From NCBI GenBank assembly GCA_945898275.1, contig CAMDHZ010000004.1:1-64000 (forward strand): DNA of 64,000 nt, in the 5' to 3' direction. Positions 42,948 to 52,830 of the stretch are shown here, piece by piece. The notes beneath the pieces are model-generated. The model made no database searches, was not told where the DNA came from, and was given only the letters and a program-made list of their open reading frames with translations. Origin of the DNA: Chitinophaga pinensis (GTDB lineage Bacteria > Bacteroidota > Bacteroidia > UKL13-3). How positions within the stretch are numbered: position 1 is the first letter of the stretch; the number at the start of each line of letters is the position of its first letter. Made by a program: the position numbers and the translations under genes.

Positions 42948-44021
42948 ATGTCATATAGGATTTTAATTACTGGAGGAGCGGGTTTTGTAGGTTCAACACT
43001 TGCAATTGGATTAAAAAAGTTTAATCCTTCTTGGGAAGTAGTTGCCTTCGATAATTTACGCAGGCGGGGTTCTGAGTTGAACCTATCCCGACTTAAAACT
43101 CATGAAATCAATTTCATACATGGGGACATTCGCAATTCTGAAGATTTTGAAGGAATTGACGGAATCAACATTATAATTGATGCTTCTGCTGATCCAAGTG
43201 TACTTTCTGGAATCGATTCACCTGTTACGCCTTTGGTTCAAACCAACCTTTTAGGAACAGCCAATTGTTTGGAATTTGCTTCCCAACAAAAAGCAGCATT
43301 TATATTTTTATCAACCAGCAGGATTTACCCGATTAAATCACTGGAAAGTGCCCTTTTTACGGAAGCAAAAACACGTTTTGAATGGTTAGATAACCAGCCT
43401 ATGCGTGGCATTTCTTCAAAAGGTGTTTCAGAAGATTTTCCTTTGGAAGGTAGCAGAAGTTTTTATGGAACCACCAAACTTGCTTCTGAATTGCTTATTA
43501 CCGAGTACAATGAGTTAAAGGGTTTAAAAACCATTATCAATCGTTGTGGGGTGCTAAGCGGGCCTTGGCAAATGGGCAAAGTAGACCAAGGTGTTTTAGT
43601 GCTTTGGTTGGCTAGGCATTATTTTAAGGGTAAACTGTCCTATATTGGTTATGGTGGAACTGGCAAACAAACTAGAGATGTGCTTCATGTAGATGATTTG
43701 CTGGATTTAATTATTCATCAAATTCAAAACTTAGATAGTTATAATAATCTAACCTTAAATGTTGGAGGTGGCAGAGACATTAGCTTTAGTTTACAAGAAC
43801 TTACTGGATTATGCCAAGAGGTTACAGGTAATAAAATAGAAATTGGTAGTGTAATAGAAAATCGCAGCGCCGATGTTAGGCTTTACCTTAGTGATTGCAG
43901 TAAATTACAAAAAGTATGCAATGAGGCTTGGACGCCTAAGCGTGATGTTAAGCAACTGGTAGTAGATACTTTTGAGTGGCTGAAGGCCAATGAAAATCAA
44001 TTAAAAAATATTTTGAATTAG
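42948..44021 (+). CDS. NAD-dependent sugar epimerase (CDP-paratose 2-epimerase-like), SDR
   Basis: The extended SDR of 357 residues has the NAD loop ITGGAGFVGSTLA, LDNLRRRGSELNLSRL-type recognition (FDNLRRRGSELN), STSRIYPI and the YGTTKLASELL Tyr/Lys active site. The FDNLRRRGSE block is characteristic of CDP-paratose/tyvelose epimerases and related enzymes. It is followed after 3 bp by a second epimerase, a methyltransferase and a GT2, all on one strand. The true sugar is unknown. An exact motif copy (43235-43244) reads Val-Gln-Thr. Confidence 0.85.
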   Translation: MSYRILITGGAGFVGSTLAIGLKKFNPSWEVVAFDNLRRRGSELNLSRLKTHEINFIHGDIRNSEDFEGIDGINIIIDASADPSVLSGIDSPVTPLVQTNLLGTANCLEFASQQKAAFIFLSTSRIYPIKSLESALFTEAKTRFEWLDNQPMRGISSKGVSEDFPLEGSRSFYGTTKLASELLITEYNELKGLKTIINRCGVLSGPWQMGKVDQGVLVLWLARHYFKGKLSYIGYGGTGKQTRDVLHVDDLLDLIIHQIQNLDSYNNLTLNVGGGRDISFSLQELTGLCQEVTGNKIEIGSVIENRSADVRLYLSDCSKLQKVCNEAWTPKRDVKQLVVDTFEWLKANENQLKNILN

Positions 44022-44024
44022 GAC

Positions 44025-45104
44025 ATGAAAATTGCGGTAGTAACTGGAAGTAGCGGTTTAATTGGTGGCGAGTCTGTAGAGTTCTTTTGTAGCAAATTCG
44101 ACCTGGTGGTTGGAATTGATAACAACATGCGTTCTTACTTTTTTGGTGCTGATGGCTCAACCCTTTGGAATAAAAGTAGGCTTGAAGAAAAGTTTGCAAA
44201 TTTTAAGTCAGAGGATGCAGACATTCGCGATTATGCAGCGCTTGAGAAAATATTTAACCAGTATGGTAATGATATTTCCCTTATTGTGCATACTGCCGCG
44301 CAACCCAGCCATGATTGGGCTGCGAAGGAGCCTTTAACAGATTTTGGAGTTAATGCAACTGGTACACTCAACATGCTCGAACTAACAAGATTGTATTGTC
44401 CTGAGGCAGTTTTTATCTTCACCTCAACCAATAAAGTGTATGGCGATACCCCAAACTTTTTGCCATTAGTAGAATTGGACAAACGCTGGGAAATAGCTGA
44501 AAGCCATGCTTTTTACAAACATGGTATTGATGAAAGTATGAGCGTAGACCAAACCAAGCACAGTGTTTTTGGCGCAAGTAAAGTTGCTGCTGATATTATG
44601 GTACAGGAGTATGGTAGGTATTTTGGAATTAAAACAGGCATCTTTAGAGGTGGTTGTTTAACAGGTCCAAACCATAGCGGTGCGCAATTACATGGCTTTT
44701 TAGCTTACCTCATGAAATGTGCGATTAGTGGAAATCATTATACTATTTTTGGTTACCAAGGCAAACAAGTTAGGGACAATATACATAGCTACGATTTGGT
44801 TAATATGTTTTGGCACTTCTACCAGAACCCAAAGGCTGGAGAGGTTTATAACGCTGGTGGTGGCAGGCATGCAAATTGTTCAATGTTAGAAGCTATTGAA
44901 TGGTGCGAGAAAATTTCTGGTAACAAAATGAGTTATAGTTACAGCGAAACCAATAGAATTGGCGACCATATTTGGTATATCAGCGATGTATCGAAGTTTA
45001 AAAACCATTACCCTACTTGGGATTGGAAGTTTAACCTAGAAGATACCTTAATAGAAATGCACGACCGTATGGATGAAAGAATGAAAGTTAGCGATTGCAA
45101 TTAA
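44025..45104 (+). CDS. NAD-dependent sugar epimerase (CDP-tyvelose epimerase-like), SDR
   Basis: The second extended SDR (359 residues) has [34 protein letters not shown], the [13 protein letters not shown] loop and [11 protein letters not shown], where the usual Tyr of YxxxK is replaced by Phe in HSVFGASK. The GIDNNMRxYFFG block is typical of tyvelose-type epimerases. It starts 3 bp after the first epimerase, and the two are likely to act on the same or successive nucleotide sugars. The Tyr-to-Phe change at the active site would need checking for activity. Confidence 0.85.
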   Translation: MKIAVVTGSSGLIGGESVEFFCSKFDLVVGIDNNMRSYFFGADGSTLWNKSRLEEKFANFKSEDADIRDYAALEKIFNQYGNDISLIVHTAAQPSHDWAAKEPLTDFGVNATGTLNMLELTRLYCPEAVFIFTSTNKVYGDTPNFLPLVELDKRWEIAESHAFYKHGIDESMSVDQTKHSVFGASKVAADIMVQEYGRYFGIKTGIFRGGCLTGPNHSGAQLHGFLAYLMKCAISGNHYTIFGYQGKQVRDNIHSYDLVNMFWHFYQNPKAGEVYNAGGGRHANCSMLEAIEWCEKISGNKMSYSYSETNRIGDHIWYISDVSKFKNHYPTWDWKFNLEDTLIEMHDRMDERMKVSDCN

Positions 45105-45105
45105 T

Positions 45106-45756
45106 ATGAATTACGAAAGAATTTACGAATACAGATTTCAAGGGGTGGATAGAAATAAAAAGCTATCGACATGGAAAATTATAGCAGAATTTATTGCTGA
45201 AAAATTAGGCAACCCTAAATCAATAATTGACCCAGCAGCGGGTGATTGTGAATTTATCAACCAGGTGCCAGTTGCCGAACGTTGGGCAGTTGACATGGGC
45301 GAACATACTCGCAAAATGGCCGCCGATGGCGTAAATGTTGTGATTGGAAATAACCTTACGGCAGAATTACCTCAGAATTATTTTGAAGGTGTTTATGTTT
45401 CAAACTTCTTAGAACATTTATATAGCCAGGATGAGGTTGCAACTTTTCTATCTCGCATGTTTGCGATATTAAAACCAGGTGGGAAAATTGCAATCATGGG
45501 GCCAAATTTTAAGTACTGCGCAAAAAATTATTTCGATTTTGCTGACCATACCGTAATTCTTACAGAATTGGGCGTTGCCGAACATTTATACGGTGCAGGC
45601 TTTCAGGTTAATGAGGTTCATGGAAGGTTCTTACCTCTTTCTTTTAGAGGAAATATTCCTGTAACAGATTTCTTGGTTAAAACTTATTTTAAAATGCCTT
45701 TTGCTTGGAAGATAATGGGCAAACAATTTTTACTCATTGCACAAAAACCAATGTAA
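45106..45756 (+). CDS. Class I SAM-dependent methyltransferase
   Basis: The 216-residue protein has a SAM loop that reads IIDPAAGDCEFINQV in place of the usual GxGxG, followed by AVDMGEHTRKMAADGVNV, SNFLEHLYSQDEV and LKPGGKIAIMGPNFKYC, the normal motif order of Methyltransf_11/25 proteins. It starts 1 bp after the epimerase stop codon and ends within 6 bp of the GT2 start, so it is part of the same operon. The substrate is probably the sugar or lipid built by the neighbours. Confidence 0.82.
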   Translation: MNYERIYEYRFQGVDRNKKLSTWKIIAEFIAEKLGNPKSIIDPAAGDCEFINQVPVAERWAVDMGEHTRKMAADGVNVVIGNNLTAELPQNYFEGVYVSNFLEHLYSQDEVATFLSRMFAILKPGGKIAIMGPNFKYCAKNYFDFADHTVILTELGVAEHLYGAGFQVNEVHGRFLPLSFRGNIPVTDFLVKTYFKMPFAWKIMGKQFLLIAQKPM

Positions 45757-45761
45757 TTCCT

Positions 45762-46496
45762 TTGAAACTTAGTGTTGTAATACCAGCCTATAATGAGTCT
45801 GAAAGCATCGGTGAAACCCTTTTGCAATTGTATAAAAAGCTGCAAGAGGCTAATATTCCGCATGAGATTCTTGTAGTAAATGATAATTCTAAAGACCAAA
45901 CCTTAGAAGTGTTATCCATTTTACAAATGGAAATTCCAAGTTTGGTGGTGCATACCAATGCCGGTCCAAATGGGTTTGGATACGCAGTTCGTTATGGCTT
46001 AGAAAGATTTTCTGGAGAGTGCGTCGCCATTATGATGGCAGATTTAAGCGATTCCCCAGATGATTTGTTGCGCTTCTACCATCAAATGATTAAAGATGGA
46101 AGTGATTGTGTTTTTGGTACACGCTGGAGTAAGGGTGGCAAGGTAGTTGATTATCCGCCACATAAATTATGGTTAAATAGGCTGTTCAATAACCTTGTAA
46201 GAATGTTATTTGGCATAAAATACAATGATGTTACCAATGCCTTTAAACTTTATAGGAGGGAAACGATTGAAGGAATTAAACCTTTTCTCTCTCCGCATTT
46301 CAATTTAACTGTAGAAATCCCACTTAAAGCCATTATCCGTGGTTATACTTACTCTGTTTTGCCCAACATTTGGGTTAACCGAAAGCATGGAGTTTCTAAT
46401 TTAAAAATCAAAGAAATGGGAAGTCGTTATTTTTTCATTCTATTATATTGCCTCATAGAAAAATCCTTTTCACAAGGTGATTTTAAGAAAAAATAA
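45762..46496 (+). CDS. Glycosyltransferase family 2 (dolichyl-phosphate mannose synthase-like)
   Basis: The protein begins KLSVVIPAYNESESIGETLL, the standard GT2 opening, with ILVVNDNSKDQT and MADLSDSPDDL (the DxD-type site). It resembles polyprenyl-phosphate sugar synthases that feed GT-C enzymes such as the two large membrane proteins here. I place the start at a TTG at 45762, which gives the usual start of the family; a longer frame from 45705 (also TTG) would overlap the methyltransferase by 52 bp and adds unmatched residues. Length is 244 residues. It abuts the convergent membrane protein gene (no gap). Confidence 0.85.
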   Translation: MKLSVVIPAYNESESIGETLLQLYKKLQEANIPHEILVVNDNSKDQTLEVLSILQMEIPSLVVHTNAGPNGFGYAVRYGLERFSGECVAIMMADLSDSPDDLLRFYHQMIKDGSDCVFGTRWSKGGKVVDYPPHKLWLNRLFNNLVRMLFGIKYNDVTNAFKLYRRETIEGIKPFLSPHFNLTVEIPLKAIIRGYTYSVLPNIWVNRKHGVSNLKIKEMGSRYFFILLYCLIEKSFSQGDFKKK

Positions 46497-48119
46497 TTAT
46501 GGGTTCAAACCTTTAACCATAAAGCCATCTTCCACACGATTGGTTCTCAAAGTTACAGAATCAATCATATAGTATGTAGCTGGGAATTGGTCCCAAATGG
46601 TATTATTTAATGGAGAATACAAGAATTTGAAACCATTAATTTCTCTCGCTTTTAAAGCGTTTTTAGGATAAGGTTTTGGTTTGAACCAAACATAGCTTGG
46701 CGCTGAATTTTTTATAAGGGCATAACTCAAATATAAGCCTAAACCAAGAAGCAATACCCATAAAAAGTTAATTGCAAGTTTCGGTTTGAACCTAATAGGT
46801 GTTACATAAAGAGCAAATGCAAGCATACTTACCATATACGCAAATAAGAATCTTGGGTGTGGACCATTGCTAAAAATGATTAGATAACCTAAAAGTAAAA
46901 ATGCACAAACCCAAATATTTTCCTTTTGCTTGATTAACTTAAATGCTAAGTAGGGTATTGAGATTAAAAATGCTACCAACAATGATTTGTTTAGGATGTC
47001 TAAGTTCCCAAACCAAATAGGAAGCCAGTTACTTAAAGGTAAGGTAGCAGTTACATAAACGTCTTGCCCAGGAACTTTTGCCCAGTTTTTTAAGATTACC
47101 TTATCTAATTCAAAAAAGTATGCAGGCACTTTCCAATCTACAATAAACAAATCAATTTGATTAAATGGATAAAGCAGGTAACCACTTAAAATAATATTAC
47201 CAATAAAGTACGGAACAAAGAAAAGCAACGCAATGCCGCTAATCTTGAGTAAATAAGTATAGTTTTTATTTTTTAGTAATTGAATTAACCACGGCAAAGG
47301 CAACATAAAAAAGGTGAGTGCTGTTGCTTTAACAGTCACCATAAAGCATACTATAATGAAGATGTAAAGTTGTGTCCAGTTTCTTTCTGAAGGTTGAATG
47401 GTGCCAATTAAAAAAAGATCTACTAGTAGGTACAAACTAAGTGTTACGATGTAATCCGAGGTTACTGCGCCTACAAAGGCAGTTTTAAGGGATAGGATAA
47501 TGAATGCAATAAAAACCAATCTAAACCACTGATGTTGCTCATTTCTAGCAGGAGAAATGATGAACCATGAAAGTGTAGCTATAAAAAACAAAGCATTACC
47601 AACATATACAGATGCTGCGGTAAATTGGTTCAAACCGAAAAATGCTTGTAAATTAAACCACCAATTATTATTGGCCAATGGACGGTTAAAATTACCCAGA
47701 CCTTTAATAAGCGGGTAATGTTCTGCCCACAGAATATCTTGTAAATGATAATCGGCAATATCACCAGAACCAGGCCTTAACAGAATAGCAATCCAGCCAA
47801 AGAATGTAGCAGGAATAAGCCATTTGAGGTGAGGTTTAATTTGTTGCCAGCTTTGTTCAAAATATCTTTTAGTATTTTGTCTATCATTTATAGCTTGGAT
47901 AAATAAAGCAAACATCATCACCCAAGAGATGCTTGAAATAAAATGAGTAATACTCAATGCTAAAGCTATCGCAGCCATGCCTAAGATATTGCTTAAGCCA
48001 ACCGGAATATAATCTTCTTCCTGATGAAGATTGAATTGAAGTAGTCTATACCAAATAACAGCTCCAACATAATGTGTTGCGAGCCATCCAAGTAGAAAGA
48101 GAATTGCAACTAAAAGCAT
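46497..48119 (-). CDS. Large multi-pass membrane protein, probable GT-C glycosyltransferase (second)
   Basis: This 540-residue polytopic protein has about 12 membrane segments and an early acidic loop SGDIADYHLQDILWAEHYPL like the one in the 41207 gene product. The family is likely GT-C, but I cannot fix it. It is unusually rich in the iterated motif: exact copies at 46502-46511 (last codons), 46678-46687, 46783-46792 and 47627-47636, the last being part of a full 15-mer. It lies immediately against the GT2 stop codon. Confidence 0.7.
   Translation of the reverse strand: MLLVAILFLLGWLATHYVGAVIWYRLLQFNLHQEEDYIPVGLSNILGMAAIALALSITHFISSISWVMMFALFIQAINDRQNTKRYFEQSWQQIKPHLKWLIPATFFGWIAILLRPGSGDIADYHLQDILWAEHYPLIKGLGNFNRPLANNNWWFNLQAFFGLNQFTAASVYVGNALFFIATLSWFIISPARNEQHQWFRLVFIAFIILSLKTAFVGAVTSDYIVTLSLYLLVDLFLIGTIQPSERNWTQLYIFIIVCFMVTVKATALTFFMLPLPWLIQLLKNKNYTYLLKISGIALLFFVPYFIGNIILSGYLLYPFNQIDLFIVDWKVPAYFFELDKVILKNWAKVPGQDVYVTATLPLSNWLPIWFGNLDILNKSLLVAFLISIPYLAFKLIKQKENIWVCAFLLLGYLIIFSNGPHPRFLFAYMVSMLAFALYVTPIRFKPKLAINFLWVLLLGLGLYLSYALIKNSAPSYVWFKPKPYPKNALKAREINGFKFLYSPLNNTIWDQFPATYYMIDSVTLRTNRVEDGFMVKGLNP
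47625..47639 (+). repeat. Iterated motif TTGGTTCAAACCGAA
   Basis: Exact 15-mer inside the second membrane protein gene (minus strand), read there as Phe-Gly-Leu-Asn-Gln. Confidence 0.85.
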
Positions 48120-48140
48120 GTAGGAAAGCTAAATAAAATG

Positions 48141-48935
48141 CTATTTAAAAGTAATTCCTAAGTTGCGCAATTGCCTTTTAATAAAGTTTTTTGCACCTTC
48201 TTTGAGGGGTGTCATAGCTTTTTTGAGTGGACTATCTGTTGGACGAGCTTTAAATACGGTATCATGGTATTTAGCAGCATCTTCCCTTAATGCAGTATAA
48301 TAATAGGCATAAAAGCTTTTTCTAGTTACTCCTTCAGGAACTTTTATGGCAGCATAACCGTGATAACTGATTTCATTGGTTTCAAAAATCAAACAGCGGT
48401 TAAAGGATGGGAATACTTTTTTGTCGAGGTTAGTCATGTCTGCATTCCAAAGTTCTGTATGACCACCATAAGCCTCTTTCCAATCTTTATTAAAGAACAC
48501 CAATAAGTTTACCCTACGATGAATTCCTCTGTCTGCATGTATATTAAAATCGATATGAATGTCGAGAAAGCTGCCGTTTCCTCCTTGGTGCAATCCACCT
48601 CCTAAGGCGTCAGGTACGCTAAAAAGTGCTGGAATACCAGTTATTTTGCTCATGATTTCACACCATTCTTTGGTATGAAAAGCTTCTCTTATTTTGGAAA
48701 ATAGTTCAGGAAAGTCTTCAAAGTTTGAGCCTTCAGCTTTAAATTCATTCACGCCTTTGTAGCGCTTATTGAAAACTTCCTCCTTAGGAAAGGAAACAAA
48801 AACCTCCTCCGCTATTTCAAGGAGGAGGATATTGTCTATAATAAGATGTTTATATGGTTTGGCTTCATTAAATTCTTTACTCATTTGAGTAAGTGAAGCC
48901 TCATCAAAAAGATTTAAATTTAATAAGTGGTTCAT
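48141..48935 (-). CDS. 2-oxoglutarate/Fe(II)-dependent oxygenase
   Basis: The 264-residue protein has the HxD…H iron site: FLDIHIDFNIH near residue 130 for His and Asp, and SYHGYAAIKVPEGVTRKSF further on for the distal His and the 2OG-binding Arg. The substrate is unknown; neighbours suggest a glycan, lipid or nucleotide-sugar hydroxylation. It starts next to a 6-bp-stem hairpin (48938-48958) that ends 3 bp from the ATG and could influence translation. It is separated from the membrane protein gene by 21 bp on the same strand. Confidence 0.83.
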   Translation of the reverse strand: MNHLLNLNLFDEASLTQMSKEFNEAKPYKHLIIDNILLLEIAEEVFVSFPKEEVFNKRYKGVNEFKAEGSNFEDFPELFSKIREAFHTKEWCEIMSKITGIPALFSVPDALGGGLHQGGNGSFLDIHIDFNIHADRGIHRRVNLLVFFNKDWKEAYGGHTELWNADMTNLDKKVFPSFNRCLIFETNEISYHGYAAIKVPEGVTRKSFYAYYYTALREDAAKYHDTVFKARPTDSPLKKAMTPLKEGAKNFIKRQLRNLGITFK

Positions 48936-48993
48936 TTTTGCGTGTTTGAGGTACGCAATTTAGAATTTTTCTAAATATGAAACACGTAAAATA

Positions 48994-49875
48994 TTATGCT
49001 TTGGCTGCAAGGGCGTTTAGCATAGCAGAACCTATTTCGGCAGGTGATTCAACAACATGCAAACCACACTCGCGCATAATTGCCATTTTTGCTTCTGCCG
49101 TGTCGTCTTTTCCACCGATAATGGCACCTGCATGTCCCATTCTACGTCCTGCTGGAGCAGTTTGACCCGCGATAAAGCCAACCACTGGCTTTTTATTTCC
49201 ATTTGCTTTGATCCAACGAGCTGCATCAGCTTCGTAGCTGCCACCAATTTCTCCAATCATGATGATTGCATCAGTTTCTGGGTCATTCATTAATAACTCA
49301 ACAGCATCTTTAGTAGGTGTTCCGATTATAGGATCTCCACCAATACCAATTGCAGTAGAAATGCCCAAACCAGCTTTAACAACTTGGTCTGCAGCTTCGT
49401 ATGTAAGAGTTCCCGATTTAGAAACGATTCCAATTTTTCCAGTTTTAAAAACAAAACCTGGCATGATTCCAACTTTTGCTTGGCCTGGAGTAATAACGCC
49501 TGGGCAATTTGGTCCGATTAAAGTACAATTCCTAGATTTGATATATTCTTTAACAGGAATCATATCAGCAACTGGGATACCTTCTGTGATACAAACAATT
49601 ACTTTTATTCCGCCATCAGCAGCTTCCATAATTGCATCAGCTGCAAATGCAGGTGGCACAAAAATGATTGAAACGTTTGCACCAGTTTGGTCAACCGCAT
49701 CTTTAACTGTGTTAAATACAGGTTTTTCTAAGTGAGACTGTCCACCTTTGCCAGGTGTTACTCCGCCTACTACATTTGTGCCGTACTCAATCATTTGTTG
49801 TGCATGAAACGAACCTTCACTTCCTGTGAAGCCTTGCACAATTGCTTTTGAATTTTTATCTACTAATACTGCCAT
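48994..49875 (-). CDS. sucD: Succinate-CoA ligase, alpha subunit
   Basis: SucD forms the CoA-binding part of succinyl-CoA synthetase in the TCA cycle. The N-terminal [40 protein letters not shown] and [23 protein letters not shown] blocks are all present, and the phosphorylated His lies in [10 protein letters not shown]. Length 293 is normal. sucC is not adjacent, as is common in the phylum. The gene stands alone with about 70 bp upstream. Confidence 0.96.
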   Translation of the reverse strand: MAVLVDKNSKAIVQGFTGSEGSFHAQQMIEYGTNVVGGVTPGKGGQSHLEKPVFNTVKDAVDQTGANVSIIFVPPAFAADAIMEAADGGIKVIVCITEGIPVADMIPVKEYIKSRNCTLIGPNCPGVITPGQAKVGIMPGFVFKTGKIGIVSKSGTLTYEAADQVVKAGLGISTAIGIGGDPIIGTPTKDAVELLMNDPETDAIIMIGEIGGSYEADAARWIKANGNKKPVVGFIAGQTAPAGRRMGHAGAIIGGKDDTAEAKMAIMRECGLHVVESPAEIGSAMLNALAAKA

Positions 49876-49945
49876 GTTTCTTATTTATTTTGGGCGTGGC
49901 AAATATGATGTATTTTTCTGAATTTATTCAAAACCTAGGATAATT

Positions 49946-52411
49946 TCAGGTACTTCTTTTAAGAATATGTTCCTTTATTTTGTCTAAAAGCAATTCTTTA
50001 TTTACAGGTTTAGTCAAATAATCATTCATTCCTACATCAAAGCATTTTTTTCTTTCCTCTGCATCATCGTGGGCTGTAACTGCAACAATTGGAATATTTT
50101 TATCCATTGCAAAGGTATCATCTGTTCTTAAATGGTGGGTTGCCTCAATGCCATCCATTTCTGGCATTCTGATGTCCATTAATACTAAATCAAATGATTT
50201 TTCTTGAATTATATTTAAAGCCTCTAATCCATTTTCTGCAACCTGATAGCTATAACCTGTCTTTTCTAAGATTTTTATGAGTAAATGTTGGTTTAATTTA
50301 TTGTCTTCAACTATAAGAATCAAATATTTACTTGGGTCAAAGTTTAATATGTCGGTGGGATTGACAATTTGGTCAACCGGTTGGTTTTCTCCAATTTCCA
50401 CCTCTAATTCAAAAATAAAGCTGCTTCCTCTTCCTTTTTCACTTATAACTTCCAAATGCCCGTCTAAGTGTTCCACCAATTGTTTAACGTTTCTTAACCC
50501 AATTCCAAAACCAGTTTTATTGCTAACTTCAGGTTGTTTTTTGAAAATATCTTTAATCTCCCTTTCACTTAATCCTGAACCTTCATCAATAATAGAAAAT
50601 TGGAGGGTAACAAATTTCTGTTCTCCCTTTAACCTTGTAGCACTATCTTTTACTTCAATTTTTACAACGCCACTTTCAGTGTGATTTACTGCGTTATTAA
50701 GTAAATTATGAAGGATGTTGTTCAGCTTTTGTTCATCGGTTAAGATTACTTTTGGAACTCCTGGATAAACCATTTGATTGAACAACAAACCTTTTTGACT
50801 GCATTTTGATTGGTAAGTTTTAAATACAGTTTCAAGTGAAGTATGAATATTACATGGAGTAATTGTGGTTACAACTTCTTTTCTTTCTAATTGGAGGTAG
50901 GTTATTAAATTATTAAGAACAAACATTAACTCATCACTAGAAAACTTAATGTGCATTAAATAGTCTTTTAACTCGTTAAATGTTTTACTTTCTATTGCCA
51001 ATTGGCTCATCCCAATTATACCATTCAGGGGTGTTCTAATTTCATGATTAATTTGTTGCAACATGCTGCTTTTAGCTTTGTAACTCATCTCAAACAGCTT
51101 ACTTTTCTTGTTAATAGTAACTGTATAAATTAACAAGCCACTTAGAAGTATCAGAAAAAACAAAACACAAAAGACTGCAATCAAAAGAATATTCCTTTTT
51201 TCAATTCCAAGCGCTTGTTCTCTTAATTTTAGATCCTTAATTTCATTTTCTTTTTGAAGCAGTTTTAATTCAGTTTTTCGTCTTTGATTTTCATGTTCTG
51301 AAATTAATTTTCCTATTTCCTTTTTATCACCTCTGTTATTAAAGTTGGAATCATTTTTTTCTGCTAAGTTTAGATAGTAAGCTTCTTTCTCTTCATCACC
51401 TATAGCTTTATAATACTGTGATGCAATGAGGTAGATTCCTCCAGCTTCTATGCTATTCGGGTTTTTATTTGCTGTTTTTAAACCCAAATCAATATAAAAG
51501 AAGGCTGAATCAAAGTTTTCTAAATTCAAATATGCGGAACCTAAGTTGTCTAACACTAACATTAATTCCTTATTACTACCAGATTTTTGGTCTAATTGAT
51601 ATGATTCAATGAAATAGGGAATTGCTAATTTTGGCTGTTTGGAGACTAAATAAACACTTCCAATATTATTTAAGGCAGTTGATATATCTGTAACATTGCT
51701 TTTAACCCTAAAAACCTCCAAGGCAGATTTATAATAATATAGTGCCTTTAGATATTGCTTTTTAGAATGATAAATATTTGCCAAATTATTTGAGATTTCG
51801 GCAATAATTAACTCACTTGGTCCTCCTTTATACAAATCTAAGGAACGCAAAAGGTAAAGCTCTGCCTTATCTGCTTCATCTAAATCTAAATACAAAGAAC
51901 CAATATTGTTATAAGTTCGCGCAGCTCTTGCGTAATCTTTTAACTGCTCAGAAATCTTTACAGAGCCAAGATAATATCGCATGGCTTTAGTTAAATCTTG
52001 GTTTATAAATGCTAAGTTACCAAGACTATGGTAGGCAAATGAAACTGCATAAGGTTCTTTGCATTTCAGAGCAATTGATAATCCCTTTAAATAATTTGCC
52101 TTGGCATCTTCGAGTTTATTATGATTTTTATCTAAAATACCTAGAACAATGTAGGCATTTGCTTGGCCCTTACAATAATTTAATTGGTTAGAAATGGCAA
52201 GTGCTTGGGCAACATAATTTCTAGCTTTGGTGGTGTCTGTGCTTTTTAAATAGATTGCTAATCCATTTAAAATATCTGCCCTTTGTAAATCATTGGCAAA
52301 GGGCAATAAACTTTCTAAGCTGTCTTTTTCATTTTCGGGCTGAGCCAAACTTGGTTCAAACCGAAATAATACAAGCCAAATAAATAATAATTTAACTAAT
52401 TTCCTCATCAT
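49946..52411 (-). CDS. Hybrid sensor histidine kinase with periplasmic TPR domain
   Basis: An 821-residue sensor. A signal peptide (about 1-23) is followed by seven or more TPR units (about 40-350), a coiled coil (365-400), one membrane helix (about 407-433), HisKA with His456 in QQINHEIRTPLNGIIGMS, HATPase (LHNLLNNAVNH, IIDEGSGLS, TGFGIGLRNV) and a C-terminal receiver with Asp746 in LVLMDIRMPEMDG and acid pair at 702-703. TPR-sensing kinases are typical of Bacteroidota. Its output partner is not nearby. A 15-mer motif copy lies in its signal peptide (52351-52365), read Phe-Glu-Pro. Confidence 0.92.
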   Translation of the reverse strand: MMRKLVKLLFIWLVLFRFEPSLAQPENEKDSLESLLPFANDLQRADILNGLAIYLKSTDTTKARNYVAQALAISNQLNYCKGQANAYIVLGILDKNHNKLEDAKANYLKGLSIALKCKEPYAVSFAYHSLGNLAFINQDLTKAMRYYLGSVKISEQLKDYARAARTYNNIGSLYLDLDEADKAELYLLRSLDLYKGGPSELIIAEISNNLANIYHSKKQYLKALYYYKSALEVFRVKSNVTDISTALNNIGSVYLVSKQPKLAIPYFIESYQLDQKSGSNKELMLVLDNLGSAYLNLENFDSAFFYIDLGLKTANKNPNSIEAGGIYLIASQYYKAIGDEEKEAYYLNLAEKNDSNFNNRGDKKEIGKLISEHENQRRKTELKLLQKENEIKDLKLREQALGIEKRNILLIAVFCVLFFLILLSGLLIYTVTINKKSKLFEMSYKAKSSMLQQINHEIRTPLNGIIGMSQLAIESKTFNELKDYLMHIKFSSDELMFVLNNLITYLQLERKEVVTTITPCNIHTSLETVFKTYQSKCSQKGLLFNQMVYPGVPKVILTDEQKLNNILHNLLNNAVNHTESGVVKIEVKDSATRLKGEQKFVTLQFSIIDEGSGLSEREIKDIFKKQPEVSNKTGFGIGLRNVKQLVEHLDGHLEVISEKGRGSSFIFELEVEIGENQPVDQIVNPTDILNFDPSKYLILIVEDNKLNQHLLIKILEKTGYSYQVAENGLEALNIIQEKSFDLVLMDIRMPEMDGIEATHHLRTDDTFAMDKNIPIVAVTAHDDAEERKKCFDVGMNDYLTKPVNKELLLDKIKEHILKRST
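52351..52365 (+). repeat. Iterated motif TTGGTTCAAACCGAA
   Basis: Exact 15-mer inside the 5' end of the histidine kinase gene (minus strand). Confidence 0.85.
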
Positions 52412-52473
52412 TTCTCTCTTACAACTCAGCCACTAAAATAGTAATTGGTAGGATATTGACTACAATAAATATA

Positions 52474-52827
52474 CTAATGGTCGTTTTGTAAGGATTCCCA
52501 GTACTCTACAGCCCTTCTAGTGTGTGGAATTACGATTGTGCCACCTACAATATTTGCTACAGCAAAAATTTCAAACATTTGGTCACTGCTAACTCCAAGT
52601 TCATAACATTTTCCTAAATGATACTTAATGCAATCATCGCAGCGCAAAACCATGCTAGCCACAAGTCCCAACATTTCTTTTGTTACAGATGGCAATGCGC
52701 CATCTTCATAAGTATTTGTATCTAGGTTAAACAAACGCTTTAAAACTAGGTTATCAGCACCTAGTATTTTTTCATTCATTTTCTCTCTATAGGTATTAAA
52801 TGCCTCTACTTGATTTGTATTTTCCAT
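52474..52827 (-). CDS. Carboxymuconolactone decarboxylase / AhpD-like protein
   Basis: The 117-residue helical protein has the AhpD-type active site CDDCIKYHLGKC, in which the CxxC and the His (CxxCxxxH) are conserved. Members are peroxidase or thiol-redox proteins. It starts 3 bp from the alkyltransferase-like gene's stop and probably shares a transcript with it and with the large TolB-like gene upstream. Confidence 0.87.
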   Translation of the reverse strand: MENTNQVEAFNTYREKMNEKILGADNLVLKRLFNLDTNTYEDGALPSVTKEMLGLVASMVLRCDDCIKYHLGKCYELGVSSDQMFEIFAVANIVGGTIVIPHTRRAVEYWESLQNDH

Positions 52828-52830
52828 TGC

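Noticed and set aside
49057-49735. Several plus-strand frames opposite sucD
   Set aside because: All are shadows of sucD, which matches its family along its whole length.
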